Of a DNA stretch of 64,000 nucleotides, positions 51,779 through 58,962 are shown piece after piece; the first letter of the stretch is position 1; each line of letters starts with the position of its first letter. The DNA is from Bacteroidota bacterium. GTDB taxonomy: Bacteria; Bacteroidota; Bacteroidia; B-17B0; Aurantibacillaceae. The DNA is taken from NCBI GenBank assembly GCA_019638705.1, contig JAHBTI010000010.1, positions 41,549 through 105,548 of the forward strand, in the 5' to 3' direction. Under the pieces are notes generated by a model that was not told the origin of the DNA, searched no databases, and saw only the letters and a list, made by a program, of their open reading frames with translations. A program made the position numbers and the translations under genes.

Positions 51779-52286
51779 TTTAACAAAAACTTCTACCAAA
51801 AAAGCAGAAACTTTTGTTGCGCACACTACGCATTTAAAGCCCGGAAATAAAGCACCGGGCTTTTCTGCTAAAGACCAAAACGGACAGCTTCATAATCTTA
51901 AAGATTATGCAGACAAAATTTTGGTGCTGTATTTTTACCCGAAAGACAATACTTCCACCTGCACCGTGGAAGCCTGTAATTTGCGTGATGAATACAAATT
52001 TTTGGGCAAGAAAAATTTTGCCGTGGTGGGCGTAAGTGCCGACAGCGAAAAATCGCACAGCAAGTTTGCCGGAAAATACAGTTTGCCTTTTCCTTTGTTG
52101 GTTGATGAGGATATGAAAATTATTGCAGCCTACGATGTGTGGGGCAAAAAACAACTCTTCGGCAAAAAGTATGAGGGCATTGTGCGCACCACATTTATTA
52201 TTGAAAACGGTAAAATAAAAGAGGTGATAAAAGATGTGGACTCAAAAAACCACGCACAACAAATTATTGAGGCTTACGGCAAATAA
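51765..52286 (+). CDS. bcp: Thioredoxin-dependent peroxiredoxin Bcp
   Basis: The 173-residue protein reduces hydroperoxides with electrons from thioredoxin. The active site is FYPKDNTSTCTVEACNLRD, with the peroxidatic Cys (STC) and the resolving Cys (EAC) five residues later, the atypical 2-Cys pattern. FAVVGVSADSEKSHSKFAGKY and GIVRTTFIIENGKI are also typical. I start at ATG 51765, which overlaps the end of the histone-like gene; the longer frame (51678) is an out-of-frame read of its tail. The first 20 residues are basic and atypical. Confidence 0.95.
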   Translation: MKKNSLTKTSTKKAETFVAHTTHLKPGNKAPGFSAKDQNGQLHNLKDYADKILVLYFYPKDNTSTCTVEACNLRDEYKFLGKKNFAVVGVSADSEKSHSKFAGKYSLPFPLLVDEDMKIIAAYDVWGKKQLFGKKYEGIVRTTFIIENGKIKEVIKDVDSKNHAQQIIEAYGK

Positions 52287-52302
52287 TTTTTTCAATAAAA
52301 AT

Positions 52303-52332
52303 TTGTGTGGCGAAATAAAACGCTTACATTTG
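52303..52332 (+). promoter_or_regulatory. Promoter for tRNA-Asp
   Basis: TTG at 52303-52305, 19 bases, TACATTTG at 52325-52332 followed by CACTCC, the same core and spacing as the tRNA-Gly promoter at 6124. Confidence 0.72.
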
Positions 52333-52359
52333 CACTCCCGAAATTAAACGCGGAAAAAC

Positions 52360-52436
52360 GGTTTGGTAGTTCAGCTGGTTAGAATGCCGCCCTGTCACGG
52401 CGGAGGTCGCGGGTTCGAGTCCCGTCCAGACCGCCA
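52360..52436 (+). tRNA. tRNA-Asp (GTC)
   Basis: Acceptor GGTTTGG (52360-52366) pairs with CCAGACC (52426-52432), discriminator G, encoded CCA to 52436. The anticodon stem CCGCC/GGCGG encloses CTGTCAC, giving anticodon GTC at 52394-52396. T arm: CGGGTTCGAGTCCCG. Confidence 0.97.
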
Positions 52437-52444
52437 CTATTACG

Positions 52445-52484
52445 GCTCAAATGTTTTAAAATCAAACATTTGAGCTGTTTTTAT
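52445..52484 (+). terminator. Terminator of tRNA-Asp
   Basis: GCTCAAATGTTT (52445-52456) pairs exactly with AAACATTTGAGC (52464-52475), followed by TGTTTTTATTTT. Confidence 0.88.
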
Positions 52485-52610
52485 TTTAGTTAATCCCCTA
52501 ATTTTCCCCTTTTTTTGCTAAAAAACCCCATTTTTAGGCTAAAGTTTACCTCAGCTTTTATAATGCCATTTTGCCGAAATCGGAAACATAGTTTTTGATA
52601 TTTCAGCCAA

Positions 52611-52642
52611 ACAAAAAACCTCAACTTTTCGGCTGAGGTTTT
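52611..52642 (-). terminator. Terminator after higA
   Basis: On minus, AAAACCTCA (52642-52634) pairs with TGAGGTTTT (52623-52615), and two further T extend the run. It closes the minus-strand block that begins at 55009. The bases between it and tRNA-Asp hold nothing else I can identify. Confidence 0.75.
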
Positions 52643-52669
52643 GCAAAGTTGTTTTTTGAAAACGGGAAA

Positions 52670-53056
52670 TTACACCCGCTCTAAAATAAAATTCCCGTCC
52701 ACGCCTAATTTTTCGTGTACGGCTTTTAAAAATGGTACATCGGGTTTGCGTTTGTGGTTAAGTATTTGGCTCAGCTTTGCCGTTCCCATATTCAGCATTT
52801 GGGCAAGTTTGGTTTGGGTAATGTTAAGTTCCTGCATTTTTACCGATACCACGTTTTCAAGGGTTACGGGCAAAGGCATTACTTTTAATACTTCGTCCTC
52901 GTATTGTTCGGCAAGTAATGAGAGTTTTTTAAGTTCCTCATTTTCTTTTTTGCTCAAACTTTTGAACCCGCCGCCCTTTGTGGCTTTTGAAAGATAGTTT
53001 TCTATCATTGCCATTACTTGGCTGTATTGTTTTTCGGTTCTTACTTTGTCTATCAT
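52670..53056 (-). CDS. higA: HigA-type antitoxin with XRE domain
   Basis: From ATG 53056 (MIDKVRTEKQYSQVMAMIENYLSKATKGGGF) the 128-residue protein has a helical N-terminal part that binds toxin and a C-terminal HTH: LNITQTKLAQMLNMGTAKLSQILNHKRKPDVPFLKAVHEKL. This is the Bacteroidota HigA layout. It lies four bases after the higB stop, in the toxin-first order usual for HigBA. The longer frame (to 53140) overlaps higB and is rejected. Confidence 0.87.
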   Translation of the reverse strand: MIDKVRTEKQYSQVMAMIENYLSKATKGGGFKSLSKKENEELKKLSLLAEQYEDEVLKVMPLPVTLENVVSVKMQELNITQTKLAQMLNMGTAKLSQILNHKRKPDVPFLKAVHEKLGVDGNFILERV

Positions 53057-53060
53057 GGCT

Positions 53061-53357
53061 CTATATTTCTGAAATGTTTTTAATTTTATCGTATTCGGCG
53101 TGCGTACCAACAAAGCGTATGTACACCGTGCGAATATCAAAATGTATCATTACAATTAAACGAAATTCGTTACCCTTAATATTAAACACAAACCTATCAT
53201 TGCCTACATAGTCCACAAAACTAAAATCATTTCTTACCTGTGCTATGTTTTTCCACTTTGCCGCGCTCACAATACTGTACCAATTATTCAATGCTTCGGC
53301 TGAGGTTGGGTGTTTTACTCCAAATTCGTTTAACTTCGTTTTTGTAATGATAACCAT
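53061..53357 (-). CDS. higB: HigB-type mRNA interferase toxin
   Basis: From ATG 53357 (MVIITKTKLNEFGVKHPTSAEALNNWYSIVSAAKWKN) the 98-residue protein matches the HigB family: DFSFVDYVGNDRFVFNIKGNEFRLIVMIHFDIRTVYIRFVGTHAEYDKI. The conserved GNxFRLIV strand and RFVGTHAEYDKI end are clear. HigB cleaves mRNA at the ribosome and is neutralised by HigA, encoded next. It is part of the putative integrated element. Confidence 0.92.
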   Translation of the reverse strand: MVIITKTKLNEFGVKHPTSAEALNNWYSIVSAAKWKNIAQVRNDFSFVDYVGNDRFVFNIKGNEFRLIVMIHFDIRTVYIRFVGTHAEYDKIKNISEI

Positions 53358-53450
53358 TATACGCCCCAAAGGTATTATTAATATTTCAGAAAATGAAATT
53401 TATTTTAAATATTGAAATTTCAGAGTAAATAAAAAAACTCAAAATAAATT

Positions 53451-53924
53451 TTAATCACCGTTTAATCTTTTTAGTAAATCTTCGTGAGATAATTTTTCTA
53501 CTGTATTATTTAGGTTCAAAGTGTCCCCGTATTTTTTTGGAGCAAGTTTTGCAACCGCAAACTTTAAAGTGTCAATGTATAGCCGTGCCGCTTGTATTCC
53601 CTCGTTTGTTAAATATTTTTTTGTGTCGGTTTCGCCGCCGCCCTTGCCGTGTGTTAAAGTTTTTTTCATTAAAGTAACTTTTTTAGCCGCTCTAATCATT
53701 TCGTTAAAAAAAATATCCGCCTGTGCCTCACGCGCATGCGCGTAATAGTTACACTTTACAGTTTCGTTTAACCTAATTGACTTATTTAAGTGCCTGTAAA
53801 ACTGAACCTTTGAAGTGTTATGTTTTCGGCACACGGCTGTAATTGATAAACTTGTTTCTGCAATAGTATCACATATTGCAAAAAACATTTTGTCTGTAAA
53901 TTTTGTTTGTGGTTTTCTTTTCAT
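53451..53924 (-). CDS. Phage terminase small-subunit-like DNA-binding protein
   Basis: The 157-residue protein has a homeodomain-like HTH near the N-terminus (KMFFAICDTIAETSLSITAVCRKHNTSKVQFYRHLNKS), then helical DIFFNEMIRAAKK and ARLYIDTLKFAVAKLAPKKYGDTLNL, the pattern of small terminases in Bacteroidota phages. No large terminase, portal or capsid gene is nearby, so it may act as a regulator of the element instead. It sits between the replication-initiator-like gene and HigBA, all on minus. Confidence 0.68.
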   Translation of the reverse strand: MKRKPQTKFTDKMFFAICDTIAETSLSITAVCRKHNTSKVQFYRHLNKSIRLNETVKCNYYAHAREAQADIFFNEMIRAAKKVTLMKKTLTHGKGGGETDTKKYLTNEGIQAARLYIDTLKFAVAKLAPKKYGDTLNLNNTVEKLSHEDLLKRLNGD

Positions 53925-53990
53925 TTTGTTTTAAATTAAAGTTGCTTTAATGTATGCTGTATTTTAAAGTTACTTTTTTCTATTTCCATT

Positions 53991-54142
53991 TTCCCACCGT
54001 TTACAGGTACATTTATATTTGTAAAAGGTGGGAATTTTTGCTTTGTATTTTAGGGCGGTTTGTGTGGCATGAGTACCGCCGTGTCCGCTCTCGTACTTTG
54101 TAAATTAAAAAATACCAAGTGTTGTAAAAGGTGGGAATTTTT
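53991..54142. repeat. Iteron-like repeats and hairpin beside the initiator gene
   Basis: TGTAAAAGGTGGGAATTTTT occurs at 54021-54040 and again, identical, at 54123-54142. An inverted copy, TTCCCACCGTTTTACA, lies at 53991-54006 with one inserted G. The inverted and first direct copies can form a 15-pair stem with a 14-base loop. The second direct copy is inside the last codons of the initiator-like gene. Such a set is what a plasmid or phage origin looks like. Confidence 0.6.
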
Positions 54143-55009
54143 AAATAACATTTCTTTATTTGGTAAAGGCTTCGGCTGTTTTATTGTGGTTAATTCGTTT
54201 AGTTTTTCGTGGAGTGCTTTTAAAATATCCGTGTGCAGAGTTGAGGTATCGTATTCTTTCCTCAGCTTGTTAAACTTTTCTTTTGCATAGCGGCGTTGCT
54301 CTTTATGGTAATTTGCCCAAGTGTTGGGGGTACGGTGTTCTAAAAAAAATTCCTTGTCTTTTTGCTTCATTAGCTTTTTTGTTGCTCTTAGGTTGCTGTT
54401 TTTATAACCGCTATCAAAGAAAATCACGCTTTCCCACATCTCACATAATAGCGGCTTTAGGTTGTTTAGCTTGTCAATATCTAATAAGTCGGCAAGTGTT
54501 GTTATTCCGTATGGGCTTAATGATTTATTGAACTTCAAAACCTTTTCTATACGGAAAATGTTTGTGTTGTAAATACCCGCCTGTAAACCTTTGTTGTAAA
54601 TTTTAATTTCATTGCTTTGCCTTTCAATTTTATACCCGAAAAATCCTTTTCGTTTTTCAATACCAAAAGTTTTGTCTTTGTGTGTTATCAAACCCCTTAT
54701 AATTTGGTTCGGGTGTATTTGCGTGTGAAGATTAACACCAACTTCTAACTTTTGCAAAATTGCCAAGTGTGGATTAATTCCAAATGTATTTTGTAATGTG
54801 TTAATGGTTTGCGCTAACATAGTTACATCAAAATCAAAAGCGTTATCTAAACCTTTGTTGTAAAACTTAGCAAGTGAGCCGCAAACTAACATTACGGGGT
54901 TTCTACCATTTACAGTTGATTGTTTAATGATAAAAGTTAAACCGTTGTATTCCGCTTCTTTGGTTTCACTTAATATTTCGCCTGTATTTCGGTCAATGTG
55001 TTCTATCAA
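54050..55009 (-). CDS. Replication-initiator-like protein (gene II/X or plasmid Rep type)
   Basis: The 319-residue protein begins (from TTG) [25 protein letters not shown] and contains [39 protein letters not shown] and [28 protein letters not shown]. These match, from memory, replication proteins of small Bacteroidota replicons related to phage gene II/X (CRI) initiators; the catalytic Tyr/His cannot be fixed by eye. Only TTG or CTG codons are available for a start before a TAA at 55018, so the native start seems lost at the junction. Origin-like repeats lie at its 3' end. Confidence 0.55.
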   Translation of the reverse strand: MIEHIDRNTGEILSETKEAEYNGLTFIIKQSTVNGRNPVMLVCGSLAKFYNKGLDNAFDFDVTMLAQTINTLQNTFGINPHLAILQKLEVGVNLHTQIHPNQIIRGLITHKDKTFGIEKRKGFFGYKIERQSNEIKIYNKGLQAGIYNTNIFRIEKVLKFNKSLSPYGITTLADLLDIDKLNNLKPLLCEMWESVIFFDSGYKNSNLRATKKLMKQKDKEFFLEHRTPNTWANYHKEQRRYAKEKFNKLRKEYDTSTLHTDILKALHEKLNELTTIKQPKPLPNKEMLFKNSHLLQHLVFFNLQSTRADTAVLMPHKPP

Positions 55010-55074
55010 CAGCCATTATTGACGAAGGCTGCGACATCGGCGAAGGCACAAAAATCTGGCATTTTTCTCATATT

Positions 55075-55557
55075 ATGTCCAAAGCAAAGTTGGGTGAAAA
55101 TTGCAATATTGGTCAAAATGTAGTGGTGTCGCCCGACGTGGTTTTGGGGCAAAATGTAAAAGTGCAAAACAATGTTTCCATTTACACGGGTGTTACCTGC
55201 GATGACGATGTTTTTTTGGGTCCTTCCATGGTTTTTACCAATGTCATTAATCCCCGCAGCGCGGTAAACCGCAAACACGAATACGCTAAAACGCATGTTG
55301 GCAAAGGTGCGAGCATTGGTGCAAATGCAACCATCGTATGTGGACACGACATTGGAAAATTTGCTTTTATTGGCGCAGGCGCAGTAGTAACTAAGACTGT
55401 TCCCGCTTATGCTTTGGTAGTTGGAAATCCCGCCAAACAAATTGGTTGGGTGAGTGAATATGGACATCGCTTGGAGTTTGACAAAGACGGAATTGCGGTT
55501 TGTCCTGAAACAAAACAGGAATATAAATTAGAGAATGGAAGAGTAAGCCCCCTCTAA
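55075..55557 (+). CDS. WbpD/WlbB-like sugar N-acetyltransferase, 5' end lost
   Basis: The frame reads [43 protein letters not shown] from 55006, then left-handed beta-helix hexapeptides to [25 protein letters not shown]. This matches UDP-2-acetamido-3-amino-glucuronate N-acetyltransferases, which normally have about ten more N-terminal residues. No ATG, GTG or TTG precedes the homology in frame; the first ATG (55075) would drop about 23 residues. The 3' end (SPL stop) lies within a dispersed repeat. The gene is probably broken by the element at 52437-55010. The partner oxidoreductase follows at 55683. Confidence 0.75.
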   Translation: MSKAKLGENCNIGQNVVVSPDVVLGQNVKVQNNVSIYTGVTCDDDVFLGPSMVFTNVINPRSAVNRKHEYAKTHVGKGASIGANATIVCGHDIGKFAFIGAGAVVTKTVPAYALVVGNPAKQIGWVSEYGHRLEFDKDGIAVCPETKQEYKLENGRVSPL

Positions 55558-55667
55558 CTCCCCCAAAGGGGGAGAACCTGAAAAGTAGTATTGAACATTG
55601 ATAATTGAAAAAGTAAAAAATAATTAAGTCCCGCAAACTCCTCCCTTTGGGGAGGTTGGGAGGGGCT
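55546..55667. repeat. Dispersed inverted repeat (AGCCCCTCCC... family)
   Basis: The left arm 55546-55574 (AGCCCCCTCTAACTCCC...) and right arm 55639-55667 are inverted imperfect copies with about 23 of 28 pairs. The left arm also folds alone (CTCCCCCAAAGGGGGAG, 55558-55574). It supplies the stop codon of the acetyltransferase gene and separates it from the next gene. Confidence 0.7.
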
Positions 55668-55682
55668 GGTAAGTTTAGTTTT

Positions 55683-56714
55683 ATGATAAAATTCGGTATA
55701 ATCGGTCAGGGACACATTGGGCAGCGACACGCAGAAATGGTGCGCAGAAATTCAAATTGCGAATTAGTTGCCGTGTGCGACATTCAAGCAAAAGAAAAAA
55801 TCGGGTTAAATGATTTGAAAGAAAAATTCTATTCAAGCATTGAGGATTTATTGAAAGCTCACCCCGAAATAGAAGTGGTAAATGTTTGTACGCCAAACGG
55901 ATTGCACGCCGAGCACGCTTTGAAAGCCTTGGCAGCAGGGAAAAATGTGGTGATTGAAAAACCAATGGCATTGAGCAAAAGCGATTGCGAAAAAATTATT
56001 TACGAAGCTCTGCATCAACATAAAACTGTTTTCTGCGTGATGCAAAACCGCTACTCACCGCCAAGCGCGTGGCTAAAGGAAGTAATTGAGAACAAAACAC
56101 TCGGCGATATTTACATGGTGCAACTCAACTGCTATTGGAACAGAGATGAACGTTATTACAAAGCAGGCGGCTGGAAAGGCACGCAGAACTTGGACGGCGG
56201 CACGTTGTTTACGCAGTTCAGCCATTGGATTGACATTATGTATTGGCTCTTTGGCGACATCACTAACATTCAGGCGAAGTTTGCCGACTTCAATCACCAA
56301 ACGTCCACAGCCTTTGAAGACAGCGGCTTTGTGAGTTTTGATTTTGTAAACGGCGGCATGGGTTGCATTAATTATTCAACTGCTGTGTGGGACAAAAACT
56401 TGGAAAGCTCCCTTACCATTGTGGGCAGCAAAGGCAGCGTAAAAGTGGGTGGACAATACATGGATAAAATTGAAGTGTGCAACATGAAAGATTACACCAT
56501 GCCCGAGCTTGCGCCCGTAAACCCCGCCAACGATTACGGAGCTTACAAAGGCTCTGCCAACAACCACAGCAGCGTCATTGAAAACGTGGTGAACACTTTA
56601 ACAGGAAAAAATAAAATTACTACTAATGCTTTGGAAGGCTTGAAAGTAGTGGACATTATTGAACGCATTTATTCGTTAAGACCGAAAGGGGTTTTGAAAG
56701 GTTTGAAATTATAA
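55683..56714 (+). CDS. Gfo/Idh/MocA-family sugar oxidoreductase (WlbA/WbpB-like)
   Basis: The 343-residue protein starts MIKFGIIGQGHIGQRHAEMV with the NAD(P) motif G8-x-G10-x2-G13. The EKPMALS motif follows near residue 95, then the C-terminal alpha/beta domain with GGWKGTQNLDGGTLFTQFSHWIDIMYWLFGDI, typical of WlbA/WbpB. These enzymes oxidise UDP-GlcNAcA at C3 in 2,3-diacetamido sugar synthesis; the acetyltransferase next to it completes the logic (the aminotransferase is not in the window). I start at ATG 55683; the longer frame lies in the repeat. Confidence 0.88.
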   Translation: MIKFGIIGQGHIGQRHAEMVRRNSNCELVAVCDIQAKEKIGLNDLKEKFYSSIEDLLKAHPEIEVVNVCTPNGLHAEHALKALAAGKNVVIEKPMALSKSDCEKIIYEALHQHKTVFCVMQNRYSPPSAWLKEVIENKTLGDIYMVQLNCYWNRDERYYKAGGWKGTQNLDGGTLFTQFSHWIDIMYWLFGDITNIQAKFADFNHQTSTAFEDSGFVSFDFVNGGMGCINYSTAVWDKNLESSLTIVGSKGSVKVGGQYMDKIEVCNMKDYTMPELAPVNPANDYGAYKGSANNHSSVIENVVNTLTGKNKITTNALEGLKVVDIIERIYSLRPKGVLKGLKL

Positions 56715-56725
56715 GAAGCAATTTT

Positions 56726-57052
56726 TCAACTTCTCATTTTTCTACGAATAAAAAATATCAGTGCCAACAAGAAAAATGGAACAGCAATTAATAGAGCATT
56801 TTTTAAATCGCGTATTTGTCCTTCTTGTCTTTGATGAGAAACATAATTTGGGTCTTGTCTTAACTGAGCAGCACTAACACTCTTATCATATTTAGAAGCA
56901 CCGAAATCCTGTGTAGGAGTTTCTAAAATCCAACCAGAGGGAGTATCATCTCCTTGTAAATCTGCATCTTTTGGAATAATATAATTTTCATATTCTCCAG
57001 AATATTTTTTATCTGATATATATGGATTTTTATTATTATTTCCTTTTGGCAT
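56726..57052 (-). CDS. Small tail-anchored membrane protein, unknown
   Basis: The 108-residue protein has a polar N-terminal part (MPKGNNNKNPYISDKKYSGEYENYIIPKDADLQGDDTPSGW) and a single membrane helix near the C-terminus (LKNALLIAVPFFLLALIFFI) followed by RRKMRS. It is AT-rich, and lies in a minus-strand group with the zinc-ribbon and GGCT-like genes. No family is recognised. Confidence 0.6.
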   Translation of the reverse strand: MPKGNNNKNPYISDKKYSGEYENYIIPKDADLQGDDTPSGWILETPTQDFGASKYDKSVSAAQLRQDPNYVSHQRQEGQIRDLKNALLIAVPFFLLALIFFIRRKMRS

Positions 57053-57099
57053 ATTTAATTATGTTTTAATGAATTTATCTTTGAAATATAGTTGCAATA

Positions 57100-57603
57100 T
57101 TATTCTTCTGAATTTGATACAACCACTTCGTTTGGTTTTGTTTTTAGTTTTTTTGAAAAACCTATAACAATCAAAGCTATGGACGGCAATAAAAAAGTAA
57201 ATATGCTCCAAGAAACCGTATCTCGGTTTTGTCTTTCGGCAATTTTAACTATCCACGCCGAAGCAAATATTCTAAAAAATAACATAAGCCACAGCCATTG
57301 AGGATTTTCAGAAATAAAATTGGCTAAACCTATACTAAGAACTAAACTGCCTATACCTGCAAAAACCGTTTCTATTTCTCTTTCGTATGTGAGGTCGTAT
57401 TTTTCATTTTCAATTTTTTCAGTTTGTGCCTTTTTTGGTTTAATACTTCCAAAAGATAAATTCACATTTACAGTTTGCGGATTTGCAACAACCTTTTCTG
57501 TTGTTGCGCTAACCTCATTGACATTAGCAGATTGTTTTGTGCCACAATGCGAGCAAAAAACACTATCGTCGTCTATTTGTTTACCACAAGATTTACAAAA
57601 CAT
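57100..57603 (-). CDS. Zinc-ribbon membrane protein
   Basis: The 167-residue protein begins MFCKSCGKQIDDDSVFCSHCGTKQS, a zinc ribbon with CxxC...CxxC. A linker of about 55 residues follows, then three or so membrane helices (FAGIGSLVLSIGLANFI, WLWLMLFFRIFASAWIV, FTLLPSIALIVIGFS-like region). Such zinc-ribbon membrane proteins are common and mostly uncharacterised. It is 17 bases from the GGCT-like gene. Confidence 0.78.
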   Translation of the reverse strand: MFCKSCGKQIDDDSVFCSHCGTKQSANVNEVSATTEKVVANPQTVNVNLSFGSIKPKKAQTEKIENEKYDLTYEREIETVFAGIGSLVLSIGLANFISENPQWLWLMLFFRIFASAWIVKIAERQNRDTVSWSIFTFLLPSIALIVIGFSKKLKTKPNEVVVSNSEE

Positions 57604-57619
57604 AGTTTTCGTATTTTAA

Positions 57620-58192
57620 TTAAACATTATCTATAAAAGACCAACCAAATTCACTTTCAAATTTTCTTCTGTATTCGGTATCAATTTGCTTAGGGGCTTT
57701 TCGTATATATTCTTCGGCAGTTTTTCTTGTGTTTATATCTATATCTAAACCGTTGAGATACTTAATTGCCACATCTATACTTGGCGCAACATTTCTATTA
57801 CCATTAAACTTTGGTGGAAGATTTGTCCATATCACAGCATCTAAATCCATTTTCTTTGCCCATTCTTGGATTATAGTTTTGATAGTGTCATTATCACTAA
57901 TTTTTTCATCTTTCGTTACTGCTGCTATATGGCTCTTGAAATTTTCATCAGAAATACTTTCTCGCACTTTTAATGATTGTTTCGCTTTTTCTAAATCATC
58001 AGTAGCCATTAAAGCCCAAAGCGTTCTGATTGGCTTTGCGTTTTCATAAATCACAAGTGTTAGTCTGCCGTCTTTGGATTGTCTTACAAATTCAATCGGC
58101 AAAAATGGTCCGTCCATAAACCATTCTCTGCGTATCAATAAACTTTCGGGTCGCCAAATCAACGAGCCCCAACCTAAACAAGCTATTTTCAT
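57620..58192 (-). CDS. GGCT-like (gamma-glutamylcyclotransferase fold) protein
   Basis: The 190-residue protein starts MKIACLGWGSLIWRPESLLI, which resembles the glycine-rich YGSLMW loop of gamma-glutamylcyclotransferases, followed by WFMDGPFLPIEFVRQSKDGRLTLVIYE. A catalytic Glu of the GGCT fold is plausible in the IEFVRQ block but not certain. The C-terminal part (about 120-190) is helical, with YIRKAPKQIDTEYRRKFESEFGW. Function and substrate are unknown; it is the first gene of a three-gene minus-strand group. Confidence 0.5.
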   Translation of the reverse strand: MKIACLGWGSLIWRPESLLIRREWFMDGPFLPIEFVRQSKDGRLTLVIYENAKPIRTLWALMATDDLEKAKQSLKVRESISDENFKSHIAAVTKDEKISDNDTIKTIIQEWAKKMDLDAVIWTNLPPKFNGNRNVAPSIDVAIKYLNGLDIDINTRKTAEEYIRKAPKQIDTEYRRKFESEFGWSFIDNV

Positions 58193-58313
58193 ATCGTTTT
58201 TTTACGGTTTATATACTTTTTTGTTTTACTCAATGCAAGCGTACAACTATTTTTTTACGCCTGCAAACTTTATCTTAAATTTGTGCTGCTTAACATTATA
58301 AAACTCTAAACAC

Positions 58314-58538
58314 ATGGCACGCATGGCACAAGCACAAAGCATAGAAAGTCAGATAGCAAATTACGTAAGTAGTTTACCCGACAAAAAAAAGAAAGTGGTT
58401 TTAACCGTAGTAAAAACTATTGCCGAAGACAATTACGCCGCAGAGTTTGAAAAAAAATGGGCTGAGGGTGGTCATACCCTTGAAGAATCAAGAAAAATAG
58501 TATTGAAGCATATTGATTCTTTGAAATGGAAGAAGTAA
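58314..58538 (+). CDS. Small antitoxin-like protein
   Basis: The 74-residue helical protein (SIESQIANYVSSLPDKKKKVVLTVVKTIAEDN; then EFEKKWAEGGHTLEESRKIVLKHI) overlaps the next gene by 13 bases. Size, charge and placement are those of an antitoxin before a RelE/ParE-type gene. TAAATTTG at 58276-58283 is a -7 element upstream. No DNA-binding motif is obvious. Confidence 0.62.
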   Translation: MARMAQAQSIESQIANYVSSLPDKKKKVVLTVVKTIAEDNYAAEFEKKWAEGGHTLEESRKIVLKHIDSLKWKK

Positions 58539-58858
58539 TAATCTTCAAGACATCAGTAACCGCGTACTTGATTGAATTGGTTGATATTCTTTTTGCCGAA
58601 GATTATTTTTCATACAAAGAAAGTTCGCAAGAATATGTAAACAAATTGTATGATAATATATACGCCGACCTGCCGAAAAGTATTAAACACCACCAAACTC
58701 CCTTAAAGCTAAAAAAGTACGGAAACTTTTACCTGAAAGTAAAAGGGAGTAAACGTACTATGTGGTATGTGTTTTTTGATAAATATAATCACCGCTATAT
58801 TGTTGAGTTTATAACCAATAATCATACGCCGCAAGGTGCACACTTTAATAAACTGTAA
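58526..58858 (+). CDS. ParE/RelE-like toxin candidate
   Basis: The 110-residue protein has the RelE-superfamily arrangement: N-terminal helices (LIELVDILFAEDYFSYKESSQEYVNKLYDNIYADLPKSIKHH), then strands LKLKKYGNFYLKVKGSKRTMWYVFFDKYNHRYIVEFITNN. The toxin-like strand with YGNFYLKVKGSKRTMWYVFF is suggestive. It overlaps the antitoxin-like gene, as in a coupled module. Confidence 0.65.
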   Translation: MEEVIIFKTSVTAYLIELVDILFAEDYFSYKESSQEYVNKLYDNIYADLPKSIKHHQTPLKLKKYGNFYLKVKGSKRTMWYVFFDKYNHRYIVEFITNNHTPQGAHFNKL

Positions 58859-58962
58859 CAACAATCAAAACATTTTCAAACCAAAACTCATTTCACCGCT
58901 TACAATAAAATAACAATCTTTTTGCTGTTCTTTTCAGTATTTTCGCTGCGCTGAATTACCAC

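Noticed and set aside
51313..51786. 157-codon minus-strand frame rich in Phe/Ala
   Set aside because: It is the reverse complement of lysine/alanine repeats, which are open in several frames.
52360..52436. tRNA-Asp 3' end as a classical integrase attachment site
   Set aside because: No duplicate of the tRNA 3' end was found near 55010 and no integrase gene is present.
55006..55467. Minus-strand frame of 153 codons over the acetyltransferase
   Set aside because: It is antisense to a clear hexapeptide-repeat protein.
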